Source of the DNA: Rheum nobile
Lineage: Eukaryota; Streptophyta; Magnoliopsida; Caryophyllales; Polygonaceae
Assembly (NCBI GenBank): GCA_027886185.1
Contig: WOAB01000893.1
Location: forward strand, 2,356,001-2,420,000
Direction: 5' to 3'
DNA length: 64,000 nt
Positions 42,420 through 53,795 of this stretch are shown here, one piece after another (the stretch's first letter is position 1; each line of letters begins with the position of its first letter). The notes under the pieces were generated by a model. That model saw only the letters and a list, made by a program, of their open reading frames with translations. It was not told the DNA's origin and made no database searches. Made by a program: the position numbers and the translations under genes.

Positions 42420-43743
42420 ACTGATATCAGAGCCTATCCAAGCTAAGTTTGTTTCTTCTATCTTATTGTGATTCCTTGAAATTTTCCCGCTTACAAGCCC
42501 AGAAATTTTTTTCCCCACCACCGCTCACCGGACTCCATACCGCTGTGAACACCACCTTCGTTCCGCCGCTGCCACCGTCCGCCACCACCGTCGGCCACCC
42601 TATCCCTCACGGCTTGCAAACCCTAATTTCCTTTAGGTTTTGGTTATTCTCAAGTTAGAATAACCTTTGACTTTTCAATTTTCCTTAAATCTCTCCCTGC
42701 TAGCAATATCTTGTTTCCTTATTTGCATACTTGATTTCCTTGTTTATTTGTGTGATTAATTCTAAGAAACTTGATTTGATCTGCTTGAACTTGGGGATTG
42801 GGTGTTGTTTGGGACTTGATTTGCTAGTTCTTGCTTTGTTGCCTTCCGTTCAAGCCTCTCCCTCCTCACGAGCAACCAAAATTAGTACGCCTAGCGGAAA
42901 ATTTTATGGTTCACTTTTGAGACAAGGACTTGCCTTGAACTTGTTCTTTTGTTTAGTGCAACTTACTCCTTGCGTTGTATGCTTCGTATAGAGGGGTACT
43001 ATGGAGTTTCTTACGACAAGCTTCTCCCCTTAGCGGCAAGACATGCATGCCCGTATCGCAAAGCTCGAACGTGAGCGAGCTGAGACCATACGTAAGAAAG
43101 CTGAGATCGTCTAACGCATTAGGGAATTGGAGGAGGTCATAGCCGCGGAGATTGCCCGTGAGCAAGCCCAACGTGATGCGGAGTTTATGTTGGTCTCTCA
43201 ATGCGATCTGTATCCGTTCGTGATGACTCCTTCTCCAACATGCGCTGATTTGGTGGATGTGGAATCCGGTCCTATGTCCTTCGATCATCCCAAGTGGGAC
43301 GAGTATGAGGAAGAGGTCGTTGAAGCCCCGGTCCTTGATGGTTGTTCGTCACAACGCAGCCATTTGGTGGATGTGGAATCATGTCCTATGTCCTTCGATC
43401 ATCCCAAGTGGGACGAGTATGAGGAAGAGGTCGTCGAAGCCCCGATCCTTGATGGTTGTTCGTCATAACACAACCTTTCACCGGCCCCTCCGCCGCACTC
43501 ATCACCGCTTCTGCAACCAATGCTCGTATCTGGTCAGCTTGAGGTTTCTATTTTTGTTCTTACCCACCTCGCTCCCACCACAATCATAGAAGATTCAGCC
43601 GCAAAGGTGACAACTTTGATGTTCTTCGAGGCTGATGCACAACTTGTTCCGTTACTCTTTCTGGATGTTCGTGTCTCTCTACTTGATGCTTCTTTCTTCA
43701 TCCACGTCGAATCAGGGACGATTCAAAGTCATAAAGGGGAGAT
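42420..43743 (+). pseudogene. Interior of the small element with a duplicated 38-residue repeat ORF
   Basis: First a leader with a short T-rich frame. From about 43039 comes a charged helical frame (RIAKLERERAETIRKKAEIV, a stop, then ELEEVIAAEIAREQAQRDAE). It leads into two copies of a 114-bp unit encoding LVDVESGPMSFDHPKWDEYE followed by EEVVEAPVLDGCSS (43250-43363 and 43364-43468). A stop follows. The aspartate/glutamate-rich FDxYxxExxE style resembles linker regions seen between gag and protease in plant gypsy elements. No catalytic domain. Confidence 0.55.
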
Positions 43744-44512
43744 TGATAGCAACATGCATGGGAGAATTAATCAAAGGCCTCCAAGGAAGAGGCTCAAGCA
43801 AAGGGTGAAGTCTTGTGCAAGTTCGAAGTTGGTACTTCTCGTTTGATTCTAGACAGTCTTCAGTAAAACGGCCATAACTGTGGATATAAAATTGATCTCG
43901 AGATGATTCAAGATGGGTTGGAAAGCTTATTCAAATATCTACAACTTTATAGTTTACGTCGAATCAATATTCCAACAAGAAGATCATCAAAATCGGGTTT
44001 TATTGAGAGTTGTACATGTCTTCCGCGACCGCGAAAGCCCCATCCGCGCCCGCGGAATTGTCGCTAACGTTCGCATCTTCTACAGAAACTTTTCCGTGAC
44101 CGCGGAAACGGACCCGAGCGATAGCTGTTTCGTCGTTTTATTTGGAAACTTATTATTATTTTATTATTACTTTTTAGTCGTTATTTAAACCAGAAAACCC
44201 TAGTTTGTAATCTTATGTTGATTTGAGTAGTTAAGTCGAGTACGCTCTTTCCTTGAATCCCAACATCAACCCTTACGATCCCACGGATCAAACTATCCCG
44301 TAGCTTGTCGCTTCGAGCAATCAAACACCGTTTCTTCGGTAATTCGCAATCATCACGTTGATCCCTACGTTCATCTCTTTGGACGAGTTTGGCTATCTCT
44401 TTAGCCCTAGGAAAGCCATCACTTTGGCTACGCAAAAGAAGAATTTGACTACAAGCTTGAGCAAACGAAGATCCTGCGATTACAAACGACACTTCAGGGG
44501 TTGTTCGCATCA
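43744..44512 (+). repeat. 3' LTR of the small non-autonomous element
   Basis: 769 bp; longer than its partner by short insertions (for example after GGGTGAAGT). Same CpG-rich motifs at about 44022-44106. Confidence 0.9.
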
Positions 44513-47469
44513 CCATGGGGTTACAAATGAATACTCATTTCATTTGAAAGGAAAATGGATCATTCTTCACCCCTTGACACCACATGAGATCATGACTGAT
44601 CACGTTGAAAGGGAACAAAGGAAGTTGGCCAAGGAAAAGGAATCCACGGCCAAGGGCAAGAAAATGGCCATAGGGAACAAAGGAGGCACATCCAACCATA
44701 TGCTTATAGCCAAGCCAAAAGAAGTGGTTCACGCCATCCAGGGAAGTAAAGTTTGTTACCTTCTCATATTCAAGGAAACATTATTTTCCTCCCAAGAGCT
44801 AGATGATCTCCCTAAGCCTATTGCTTGTCTTTTGCAGGGATTTGAAGACTTATTCCAAGAAGATATTCCTAGTGGGTTGCCACCCATTAGAGGAATAGAG
44901 CACCAAATTGCCTTCATCCCCGGTGCCACACTTCCAAACCGAGCTGCCTATAGAGCCAATCCTGAGGAGACAAAGGAGCTCCAAAGACAAGTTCAAGAGC
45001 TACTTGACAAAGGGTACGTGAGAGAGAGCCTTAGCCCATGTGCCGTTCCCGTCATCCTGGTTCCAAAGAAAGATGGAACGTGAAGGATATGTGTGGATTT
45101 TTTAGCCATCAACAACATTACCATCAAGTATCGACATCCAATCTCAAGGCTTGATGATATGCTCGACGAGTTGCATGGAGCAAGCATATTCTCCAAGATT
45201 GACCTTAAGAGTGGATACCACCAAATAAGGATGAAAGAGGGCGACGAGTGGAAAACCGCCTTCAAAACCAAGTATGGCTTGTATGAGTGGATGGTCATGC
45301 CTTTTGGACTCACAAATGCCCCAAGCACATTCATGAGGTTGATGAATCATGTTCTACGGCCCTTCCTTGGTAAATTTGTGGTAGTTTATTTTGATGATAT
45401 CTTGGTTTATAGCCACAACTTGCATGAACATGTTAGTCCCCTTAGACAAGTCTTATAAGTACTTAGGAGTGAAATTTTGTATGCTAATTTCAAGAAGTGT
45501 CATTTTTTGCTCCGACCATGTGGTGTTTCTAGGCTTTGTTGTGTGCAGGGAAGGGTTAAAGGTTGATGAGGAAAAGGTGAAGGCAATCCAAGAGTGGCCA
45601 ACTCCCACCACCATGACCCAAGTGCGTAGATTCATTGGGTTAGCCGGGTTCTACCGCCGATTTGTGAGAGATTTTAGCACTTTGGCCACGCCCCTCACCG
45701 AGCTCACTAAGAAGAATGTGGCTTTCAAGTGGGAGGCTATCCAAGAGGAAGCTTTTATGGCTCTCAAGGAGAGGCTCACGCATGCACCACTCCTAGCCTT
45801 GCCCGACTTTGACAAAACCTTCGAGATCGAGTGTGATGCATTCGGAATTGGTCTTGGAGGAATGCTCATGCAAGGAGGCAAGCCAATTGCCTACTTTAGT
45901 GAGAAGTTGGGAGGCGCTGAGTTGAATTACCCAACATATGACAAGGAGTTGTTGGCCCTAGTTCGAGTGCTCAAGGTATGGCAACATTACCTTCTACCAA
46001 GGAATTTGTCATCCACTCGGACCATGAAGCATTGAAGTTCTTGAAAGGGCAAAGCAAACTGAACAAGCGGCATGCCAAATGGGTTGAATTCATTGAGGCC
46101 TTCCCTTATGTCATCAAACAAAAGAAGGAAAAAGACAACATAGTGGCCGATGCACTATCAAGGCGGTACACTCTTCTCTCTCTTTTGGATGCTAAGTTGC
46201 TAGGATTTTCCTTCATGAAAGAACTTTACGCTAGTGATGAGGATTTTTGTGAAGTCTTTCATGCATGCATGTCCACGGGAAGTAGAGACCAATTCTATTT
46301 GCATGATGGATTCCTATTCAGAAAGTCTAAGTTGTGTGTTCCTAGGGGGTCAACTAGGCGGTTGTTGGTCCAAGAGGCCCATGGTGGGGGACTCATGGGA
46401 CACTTTGGTGTGCTTAAAACCTTGCATACCCTCCAAGAACATTTCTATTGGCCTAACATGCATAATTCAGTCAAGAAGTTTTGTGCCTCATGTACTACTT
46501 GTTTGAAAGCAAAGTCTAAAGTTCAACCACATGGCTTGTACACACCTTTGCCCATTCCCCAAGCTCCTTGGGAAGACATCTCCATGGATTTTGTGTTAGG
46601 ATTACCTAGGTCTAAGAGGGGTAGAGATTCTATTTTTGTTGTGGTAGATCGGTTCTCTAAGATGGCTCACTTCATTGCTTGCCATAAGACCGATGATGCT
46701 TCACATGTTGCTACTCTATTCTTTGATAATATTATGAGATTGCATGGAGTTCCCAGGTCTATAGTATCTGATCGTGATATCAAGTTCCTCAGCTACTTTT
46801 GGAAGACATTGTGGGCCAAGCTTGGTACTAAGCTTCTCTTTTCCACCACTTGCCATCCTCAAACGGACGGCCACACTGAGGTAACTAATCATACTCTTGG
46901 TGCCTTACTTAGATCGATATTGCAGACTAACTTGCGCAGGTGGGAGAATTGCCTACCCCTTCATTGAGTTTGCATACAATCGATCCATTCACACTGCCAC
47001 CAAGAAGACGCCATTTGAAGTGGTGTATTGCCGCAACCCCGCAACGCCTTTGGATCATTTACCATATGCCATCATGGAGCAGGAAAGCAAGGAAGGGGCT
47101 GACCATGCCTATAGGATTCAGAAGCTTCATGAGGACACTCGGTTGCAGCTTGAGAGGAAGGCCATGCAATACAAGAGATGCCGACAAGGGTCGCAAGGAG
47201 GTGCTGCTTGAGCCCCGAGATTTGGTGTGGGTGTACTTGAGGAAAGAGCGGTTCTCGACCCTCCGCAACTCCAAGCTCAAACCTAGAGGAGATGGGCAAT
47301 TTCAGGTGCTCGAGAAGATCAACGACAATGCCTACCCCATCGAGTTGCCGCCCACATATGGAGTCCACGATGTGTTCAACGTCGCCGATTTAGTGCCCTA
47401 CTTGGTGGACGATAAAGCCGGCCTTGATGCGCTGGATTCAAGGTCGAATCCTTTTCATGGAGAGGAGGA
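44513..47469 (+). pseudogene. Gypsy pol: RT, RNase H, integrase (broken)
   Basis: Resumes the host pol after the nested element. RT: NRAAYRANPEETKELQRQVQ, VPVILVPKKDGT, a TGA at 45081-45083 where Trp is usual, KIDLKSGYHQIRMKEGDEWK, MPFGLTNAPSTFMRLMNHVL, and YFDD at 45387-45398. Frameshifts lie near 45440-45510. RNase H: IECDAFGIGLGGMLMQGGKP, a frameshift near 46000, then HSDHEALKFLKGQ and NIVADALSRR. Integrase: HGGGLMGHFGVLKTLH and CASCTTCLKA (zinc site), D in ISMDFVLGLPR, D in VSDRDIKFLSYFW, E in HTEVTNHTL. Frameshifts follow at about 46955 and 47190. The C-terminus (LKPRGDGQFQVLEKINDNAY) runs on into the 3' LTR. Confidence 0.92.
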
Positions 47470-48389
47470 TTATGTGACTATGCCCCATCAAGTACCTTCA
47501 CACTTTCCTCTGACTCTCCGAGTTCCCCAGACAGTTCCCTGCACAGCAAGGCCTCCACACTTTCGTCTGACTCTCCGAGTTCCCCAGACAGTTCCTGCAC
47601 AGCAAGGTCTCCACAGTTCCCTCTGACCGTCCTCCTATCACCGCGCCTCCTAAGCTACCACCAAGGGCAATCACGCGCGCTCGAGCCAAGGAGCTTCAAG
47701 CCAAGCTCAAGATGGGTCTCCTAAACTTTGGAGCGACGAGCCAAGACCTTGTGGGTTCGATGACATTGCTTGTGACCCACAGAGCCACCTAAGGAACTCC
47801 ACCGCCGGCATTTTGCACAAGACCTTCTAGAAGAAACTCAGCCAACCTCTTTAATATTTTCAGCTTATTTTTAGTATTTTTGAGAGTTGAAGACTACTAT
47901 AATAACGGTTTTACTTGGGGAGGGGGAGAGTCTAGGAGTTAAGATTTTGTGGCCATGTGAAAGGTTGGCCGAGGGCTTCCTTGGAGGCTTATAAAAGGCT
48001 GAGGCCTTTCCCTTGTAAAGATATCTTCAACTTAATCAAAAAACCTCTCAAAGAGTTCAGTTTTCCTTTGGAAAATTCCAACAACAACACTTGTTCGTGA
48101 GTAGCATCGAACTACCCATCGATCCTCTTCTTTGGGTGAGTTACATCCCTTAGGCGTTGATCATCTTTGTTCTTCCTAGTGGTGCGTCATATCCACTCAA
48201 GAAGATCACCTATCTTCATCACCATCCCAACCAAACCCAGTTCATATCCACTCCAACTTCCCTTCACGAAATCAGTCCACAATTCCATCGAAAAGAAGTT
48301 CTTCCTCCCATAGGACGTGGCGTCCTCTTGGTGGTTGTCTTCCTTGGCATTTCCTTGCACCGAGGCTGAAGAGATCGTCGATCCTATCA
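47470..48389 (+). repeat. 3' LTR of the 38-kb gypsy element
   Basis: Aligns with 38018-38955 with scattered differences, including one fewer partial unit of the serine-rich repeat region. TATAAAAG at about 47990-47997. Ends CCTATCA before TAGAG. Confidence 0.92.
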
Positions 48390-48394
48390 TAGAG

Positions 48395-48830
48395 CTTTAC
48401 CCTTTTTGGGTTTGGAAAGTAGGAGTGGGCATGTTAGGTATCTTTCAGCTCTTGTATTTCCTCTTCATGTTCGCTTGTCCACTCGAACAACTTGTTTTTC
48501 TTCAAGACGCCATAGAATAATCGATTTCTATCCGACACCTTTGAGATGAACTTGTTCAGCTTAGTGATTACGCCTGTCAGTATTTGAACGTCTTCGACGC
48601 ATCGAGGAGATTGTAGGTCGGGGATGGCTTTGATCTGGTCGGGGTTGGCCTCGATCTCCTCTGTGTCACCATGTATCCTAGGTATTTACTAGATGATACT
48701 CCAAAGTAACACTTGGTCGGATTTAGCTTCACGTCTGACCGTCGAGGCCATCTCACGGTGTCCCCCAGTTTGGTCATGTCTTTGACCACGCCAGCAGGGT
48801 CGACGATGAACGAGTGGTGATGTAGAGGCG
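48395..48830 (-). pseudogene. Tat RT, C-terminal (thumb/connection) part
   Basis: Minus strand: VKLNPTKCYFGVSSSKYLGY followed by a frame change, then ANPDQIKAI and LTGVITKLNKFISKVSDRN in shifted frames. This is the end of a gypsy RT. It leads directly into the TAGAG target site. The RNase H that should follow is at 38012 and below. The palm, fingers and protease are missing. Confidence 0.82.
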
Positions 48831-50120
48831 GGTAGACTCCCTAGTCGTGTTGCCAGTCGAGTATGTTGTTATAGGCGTTGTTCACGGCATGGTTCCTGAG
48901 ATTTTGGCGAGGATAGGGCTTATACAGTGTTTTGCCTTCATGTTTGTTGGCTCACACAAGATCACGTGTTTCTTCTTGGATGAGATCGCCTTCCAGCCGG
49001 ATGTAAGCCATGGCTTTGGTTTGGACATCTTCAAACATTTGGCACAAGTATTTAGTCAGATCGCGATACAACTCTGATTTATCATATAATCCCTTTCGGA
49101 ATGCCTCTATGGAAGTATAGGTATCACAGCGAGGTATTGACACCTTCTCATCACTGAACCGATTGATGAACTTTCTCAATCTTTCTCCTGGGTGATGCGA
49201 TAAAGGTCCTGGATTGTTTTCAGAGTTGTTGGCTGCTTGCAAACTGAATCTTGAACAAGTCGATTAACCCGACACGGGAGGAGATGCTCTTGTTGGACTG
49301 GTTTAAGAACCAAGTCAAGGCAGAACCTTTAAGAGTGGCTCCGAACCACTTGCACATTACTGCTTACTTTAGGTGTTTTGGCACTGCGCTTTTCATCATC
49401 TTCTCCTTACACAACGAGACGTGTTCATCGGGATCGGTCTTGCCATCATACAACGACATGTCAGTGAACGTGTACCTCTTGAGAATCTTAGTGTAAGCAA
49501 TGATTTCACTGAAGGGTGAGTCGGCATAACAATCATTGCCTTCTTCTTCAATGGGTCTAGGTACCCCTAGAATTTGAGCGAACCTTTCGTCCAAAGTCTT
49601 GAGCTTTTTGCGCCACTTTCTTTTTGAGGTCTTCGAATGACTCCATGGTTAATGCTTTCATCGAGTCAATTGCTCCCTAATTGTCGGCGAGATGGCCAAA
49701 TATCGGCATCGGTGGGTGGCGAGAGCCCTTCATCCCCACAGATGGCATTACGAGCGGTGTGTCGAAGGATAGATTTATGGAGGCGGAGTCCAGGTCTAAA
49801 CGTTTGGTGGTGGTGTTGTCGCGGATATACTGGAGCCTCAAATGGGGTGTCAGCGGCGGCATGGTTGTGTCCTGGGAATGAAGAGCCTTGTTCTCTTGCA
49901 ACACAAGCTGGAGCTTGGCCTCCGATTGCGCTTTTTTAGCGGTGAGCAGTTATTCCAGGGCCTCCATCTTTTCCCTGAATTTTGACATTTCGGTGGCATG
50001 AGGATTCCCTAATCCACTGCGACAAACTTGGTCGCCAGGTTTCTGCGTCGGCATTGCATCGTTAGTGGTAGCGGGAACCCCAGATCGAGTGTTGTTGTTG
50101 GTGGGTCCGTCGATGGACAT
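48831..50120 (-). pseudogene. Tat gag remnant
   Basis: Minus strand from about 50120: a leader frame (MDGPTNNNTRSG), a helical segment, and FGHLADN. After several stops comes DSPFSEIIAYTKILKRYTFT, then YDGKTDPDEHVSLCKEKMMK, the conserved Tat gag motif. It continues as LTWFLNQSNKS- and QEKD-type pieces and ends with SELYRDLTKYLCQMFEDVQT. At least six lesions. It is joined near 48,830-48,870 to the RT thumb, so the gag end, protease and most of RT have been lost. Confidence 0.8.
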
Positions 50121-50177
50121 GATGGCTCAAGACTTGTGGTGTTTTGATGGAAAAAGGTGTAATATTTTGACTCCCAT

Positions 50178-50195
50178 CCCCACGGTGGGTGCCAA
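50178..50195 (-). promoter_or_regulatory. Tat primer binding site
   Basis: TTGGCACCCACCGTGGGG on the minus strand, one base after the 5' LTR end. Same type as the LARD site at 19338. Confidence 0.85.
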
Positions 50196-50196
50196 T

Positions 50197-50751
50197 TGTT
50201 TTGGGTGGATTAAGTACGACGACTTGATCCGCTTTGTTTGTGCAGTATGAGAGCCTAAGTTAACACGTTCGAGTTGTATTGATCTAAAGAGGTGGAAAAA
50301 AGAACTCTTGGATCTTAGATTTGTATTAAATGCTATTGATCGTGTCCCTTTACAAGAGGAGAGTACCCTCCTTATATAGAGGTCTATGGCTTTTCCTAGT
50401 AAAGATAGAGTTTTCATATTTACAAAATAAGACATCTCTTGCATTGCAAGTAAATAATATAGATAAGATAAATATATATTAATATTTCCATATATAGCTT
50501 ATAAGATATTTTATCTTATATCTCTTATCTCGAGCATGTCCATATTGAAGATCTAGACGGGGCCGCACGTCTCCGAATTATGCCCGTCGTATTTATGGAA
50601 AAGAAAGTCTATATCATTGTGTCGCATAACGTGTTCACTTCGCCTCCATCATGCCCGTCATACCTGTAACATTTTCCCTTAATAATGATATGGTGCAATC
50701 CGTCTAGACCTCTCTTGGTGCTCCATTGGTCTGCATCCAAGGGCCCTAACA
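50197..50751 (-). repeat. 5' LTR of the Tat element
   Basis: 555 bp; matches the 3' LTR at 15912-16461 with moderate divergence. TATATAAGG box on the minus strand around 50371-50380. Confidence 0.92.
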
Positions 50752-51174
50752 ACATCCATGGTCTCAAAGTGTGTACTCCACTTCCGAGATGTGGCGACCA
50801 TGCAAGAGATTGCTCCTTGGGCATGCGAGACATGTGGAGCTAAAGAGGGGACAAGTTTCGTTTGACTCTCTCCTCTTGAATCCTATAAATATAGGAAGGA
50901 ATGTCATTTGGAGGGACTTCCTCTTGGAGTGCATGAAAGTTGACTTTCAAGGGAGGTGACATATCCTAGTTTCAGGTTCTCCTTTGTAAGAATCATTCCA
51001 CAAAATCCTCACGACAAATATTCTTGTTCGCGGGCGGATGGTAGGTCATGCTAGAAGTGCAATCTCGGGGGTTGCTTCATTAAACATGATCAAAGAACAT
51101 GCCTAGATAACGAGATTTTCAGTGATCGATCTCATCAATTCCTGAGAAGCATACAACTACCAATTTGGGAACCA
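50752..51174 (+). repeat. Left LTR of the outer element, part 2 of 2
   Basis: Continues from 15911. It aligns with 53855-53963 and then 55291-55560. CCTATAAATATAGG at about 50882-50895 may be the TATA box. Confidence 0.8.
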
Positions 51175-51178
51175 TAAC

Positions 51179-51189
51179 TGGCACAGTCC
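51179..51189 (+). promoter_or_regulatory. Probable primer binding site of the outer element
   Basis: TGGCACAGTCC four bases after the apparent LTR end; the matching tRNA is not certain. Confidence 0.5.
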
Positions 51190-51360
51190 AAGGGAATGCC
51201 TCTCCCCCCTAAGACAGCTCGTTCACTATGGTTTGGCTCATGGCAGACCAGGGCAACTTCGCGTGGCCCGTCTCTTGAGGTACTACATGTAAGCTTGTTC
51301 TCGTGTTTTGATATGGTTGTTGGGCACTTTCTTTCACTACTTGCATTGTCAGTATAACTT

Positions 51361-53405
51361 GAGGCGACAAAACCCCTCAAGCTTGGCTTGGGGTTGCTGC
51401 CGCGACCTCGTAAGTCAGCGAGACTCATCAAGCTTCGCTTGGGGCTACTGTCATGATCTCGTAAGTCAGCGAGACTACTCAAGCGTCGCTTGGGTCTGCC
51501 TTTGTGACCTCATACATCAACGAGACCCTCAAGCTTAGCTTGGGGCTGCCGTCGCGATCTCATAAGTCGACGAGACCCTCAAGCTTTGCTTTAGGGTTGT
51601 CTTCGTGACCTGGTAAGTCTACAAGACCCCTCAAGCTTCACTTGGGCAGACGCCGCAATCTCGTAAGTCAACAAGACTCCTCAATCATTGCTTGGGGTTG
51701 TCGTCACGATCTCATAAGTCAACGAGACCCCTCAAGCTTTGCTTCGGGCTGCCGTCACAATCTCGAAAGTCACCAGATTACCTCAAGCTTCACTTGGGGC
51801 TATCGTCGCGATCTTGAAAGTTGATGAGACCCCTCAAGCTTCGCATGGGGCTGTTTACGCGATCTCGTAAGTTGACGAGAACCCTCAAGCTTCACTTGGG
51901 CTGCCGTCGCGATCTCACAAGTCGACGAGACCCTCAAGCTTCACTTTCTAGCGGTCATTGCAATCTAGTAAGTCGACAAGACCCTCAAGCTTCGCTTTGG
52001 GGGTGTCGTTGTAACCTCGTAAGTCAACGAGACCCCTAAGCTTCGCTTGGGGCTGCCGTTGTGATCTCATAAGTCGATGACACCCCTCAAGCTTCACTTG
52101 GGTCTCATATCGCGATCACGAAAGTCGACGAGACCCCTCAAGCTTCGCTTGGCGCTGCTATATCAATCTCATAAGTCGACAAAACCCTCTAGCTTCAATT
52201 TGGGACTGCCTTCGTGACCTCGTAAGTCGACGAGACCCCTCAAGTTTTGCTTGGGGACGTTGTCGCGATCTCGTAAGTAGACAAGACCCTCAAGCTTTGC
52301 TTGGGGATGCCGTTGCGATCTCGAAAGTCGATGAGACCCCTCAAGCTTCGCTTGGGACTTCCGTAATGATCTCATAAGTCGATGAGACGCCTCAAGCTTT
52401 ACATGGGGCTGTCGTCGTGATCTCGTAAGCCGATGAGACCCCTCAAGCTTCGCTTGAGGTTGTTGACGTGATCTCGTACGTCGACGAGACCATCTCAAGA
52501 TTTTTTTGGCACTGCCGTTGGGATTTCGTAAGTTGACGAGACCCTTCAAGCTTTGATTGGGGTTGCCGTCGTGATCTCATAAGTCAACAAGATCGCTCAA
52601 GATTCACTTGGGGTTGTCGTTGCGATATCGTAATTCGGCGAGACCCCTAAAGGTTTGTTGTAGGGCTGTCGTTGTGCCCTCATAAGTCGATGAGACCCCT
52701 TAAGCTTTGCTTTGAGGCTACCATCACGATCTCGAAAGCCGACGAGACCTCTCAAGCTTTGCATGGGACTGCCTTCACGGTCTAGTAAGTCGACGAGACC
52801 CCTCAAGCTTCGCTTGGGTCTACCATCACGACCTCATACACAACCCTCAATCTTTGCTTATGGCTGCTATTGCGACCTCGTAAGTCGATTAGACCCTTAA
52901 GCTTCGCTTTGGTTGCCATCACGATCTTGTAAGTCGATGGCACCCTCAAGCTTTGATTGGGCTGCCGTTGCGATCTCGTAAGTCGACAAGACCCCTCAAT
53001 CTTTCCTTGGGGCTCCATCGTAATCTCATAAGTTGAGGAGACCCCTCCAGCTTCGCTTGGGGATGCCATCGTGATCTCGTAAGTCGACAAGACCCCTCAA
53101 GCTTCGCTTGGGGATGTCGTTGCGATCTCGTAAGTCGACGAGACCCCTGAAGCTTTGCTTGGGGATGTCGTCGCAATCTCATAAGTCAACGAGACCCCTT
53201 AAGATTCGTTTGGGGCTGTCGTCGCGATCTTGTAAGTCGGCGAGATCCTTCAAGCTTCGCCTGAGGTTGTCATCGCCCTAATCTAAATCCCAAGATTCGC
53301 CTGAGGATGTCATCGCCCTACACTAATCCCCTCAAGCTTGACTTGGGACTGTCTTTGCGGTCTTGTAAGTCGAAGAAACCCTTAAAACTCTGGTTGGGGC
53401 TATCG
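51361..53405. repeat. Tandem array of 51-bp repeats, about 40 units
   Basis: The word CTCAAGCTTCGCTTGGGGCT recurs every 50-52 bp (for example 51376, 51427, 51478, 51528), followed by GTCGCGATCTCGTAAGTCGA and CGAGACCC. Units vary by point changes and occasional 1-bp indels. Because 51 is 17 codons, periodic open frames appear on both strands (for example a 17-residue GSHRLTRSRRQPQAKLE unit on the minus strand). I take these frames as a by-product. The array is the interior of the outer LTR element. Confidence 0.93.
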
Positions 53406-53795
53406 GGACGTTATTTTAAGTGCGAAGAAGGCCCAAACTCAATCTGAGGCTAAGTGGTGATGAAATAATTTTTTCTTGAACTTGAAAGGGTGTATGAGCG
53501 ATGAGAATGATGCGCACGAGCGGTGCATTGTTTCCTTGATTGGTGACTGGAGGTTGTTTTGACTTGTCGTCTAGACGACTATTCGAAGCAAGAGGTTGTG
53601 ACAAATCCGTGATGCACCCACCCACATGTCATCTCGTTTATCGCACATCACGTACTAATAAGCCGACACGTGGCAATAAACCTCAAAGCTCTCCCCTTGG
53701 ACGGAAAATGCATTGTTATCCCGATCCCTTAAGTATCATCATATTACTACTCTAGAACGTAAACATCTATCCACTAGCGTGATGATGGGCATACG
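53406..53795 (+). other. Internal non-coding region between array and right LTR
   Basis: No protein motif or clear PPT. Ends near TGATGATGGGCATACG before the LTR. Confidence 0.5.

Larger units (their letters stand above)
41680..44512 (+). mobile_element. Small non-autonomous LTR element nested in gypsy pol
   Basis: LTRs 41680-42419 and 43744-44512 begin TGATAGCAACATGC and end TTCGCATCA. CCATG duplications lie at 41675-41679 and 44513-44517. Excising it restores the continuous host reading VIHHGVTNEYSF. The interior is only 1.3 kb, with a PBS-like TGATATCAGAGCC at 42422-42434 and an AAAGGGGAGAT PPT at about 43734-43743. There is no protease, RT or integrase. It needs proteins from another element. 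Confidence 0.92.
38018..48389 (+). mobile_element. Ty3/gypsy element (chromovirus-like) nested in the Tat RNase H
   Basis: LTRs 38018-38955 and 47470-48389 with perfect TAGAG duplications at 38013-38017 and 48390-48394. The element has tRNA-Met PBS, gag, zinc knuckle, protease, RT, RNase H and integrase in gypsy order on the plus strand. A smaller element (41680-44512) splits it. The RT/integrase motifs match the widespread plant group with KYRHPI and GLYEWMVMPFGLTNAPS. I cannot tell CRM, Reina or Galadriel apart by eye. All coding parts are broken. Confidence 0.93.
15912..50751 (-). mobile_element. Tat-lineage Ty3/gypsy element, heavily interrupted
   Basis: Two LTRs in the same orientation (15912-16461 and 50197-50751) are flanked by ACATG (15907-15911) and ACATC (50752-50756). 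On the minus strand, in order: LTR, PBS, gag, end of RT, RNase H, a second RNase H, integrase, non-coding DNA, an antisense ORF on the plus strand, LTR. The dual RNase H and antisense ORF are known hallmarks of Tat elements. About 27 kb of the span is later insertions. Protease and most of RT are deleted. Confidence 0.88.

Noticed and set aside
52169..53182. Repetitive basic proteins encoded by the 51-bp array
   Set aside because: Open frames occur on both strands because the unit is a multiple of three; no start context or family match.
51361..53405. CRISPR-like array
   Set aside because: Units are head-to-tail without unique spacers, in a plant retrotransposon context. This is a tandem repeat.
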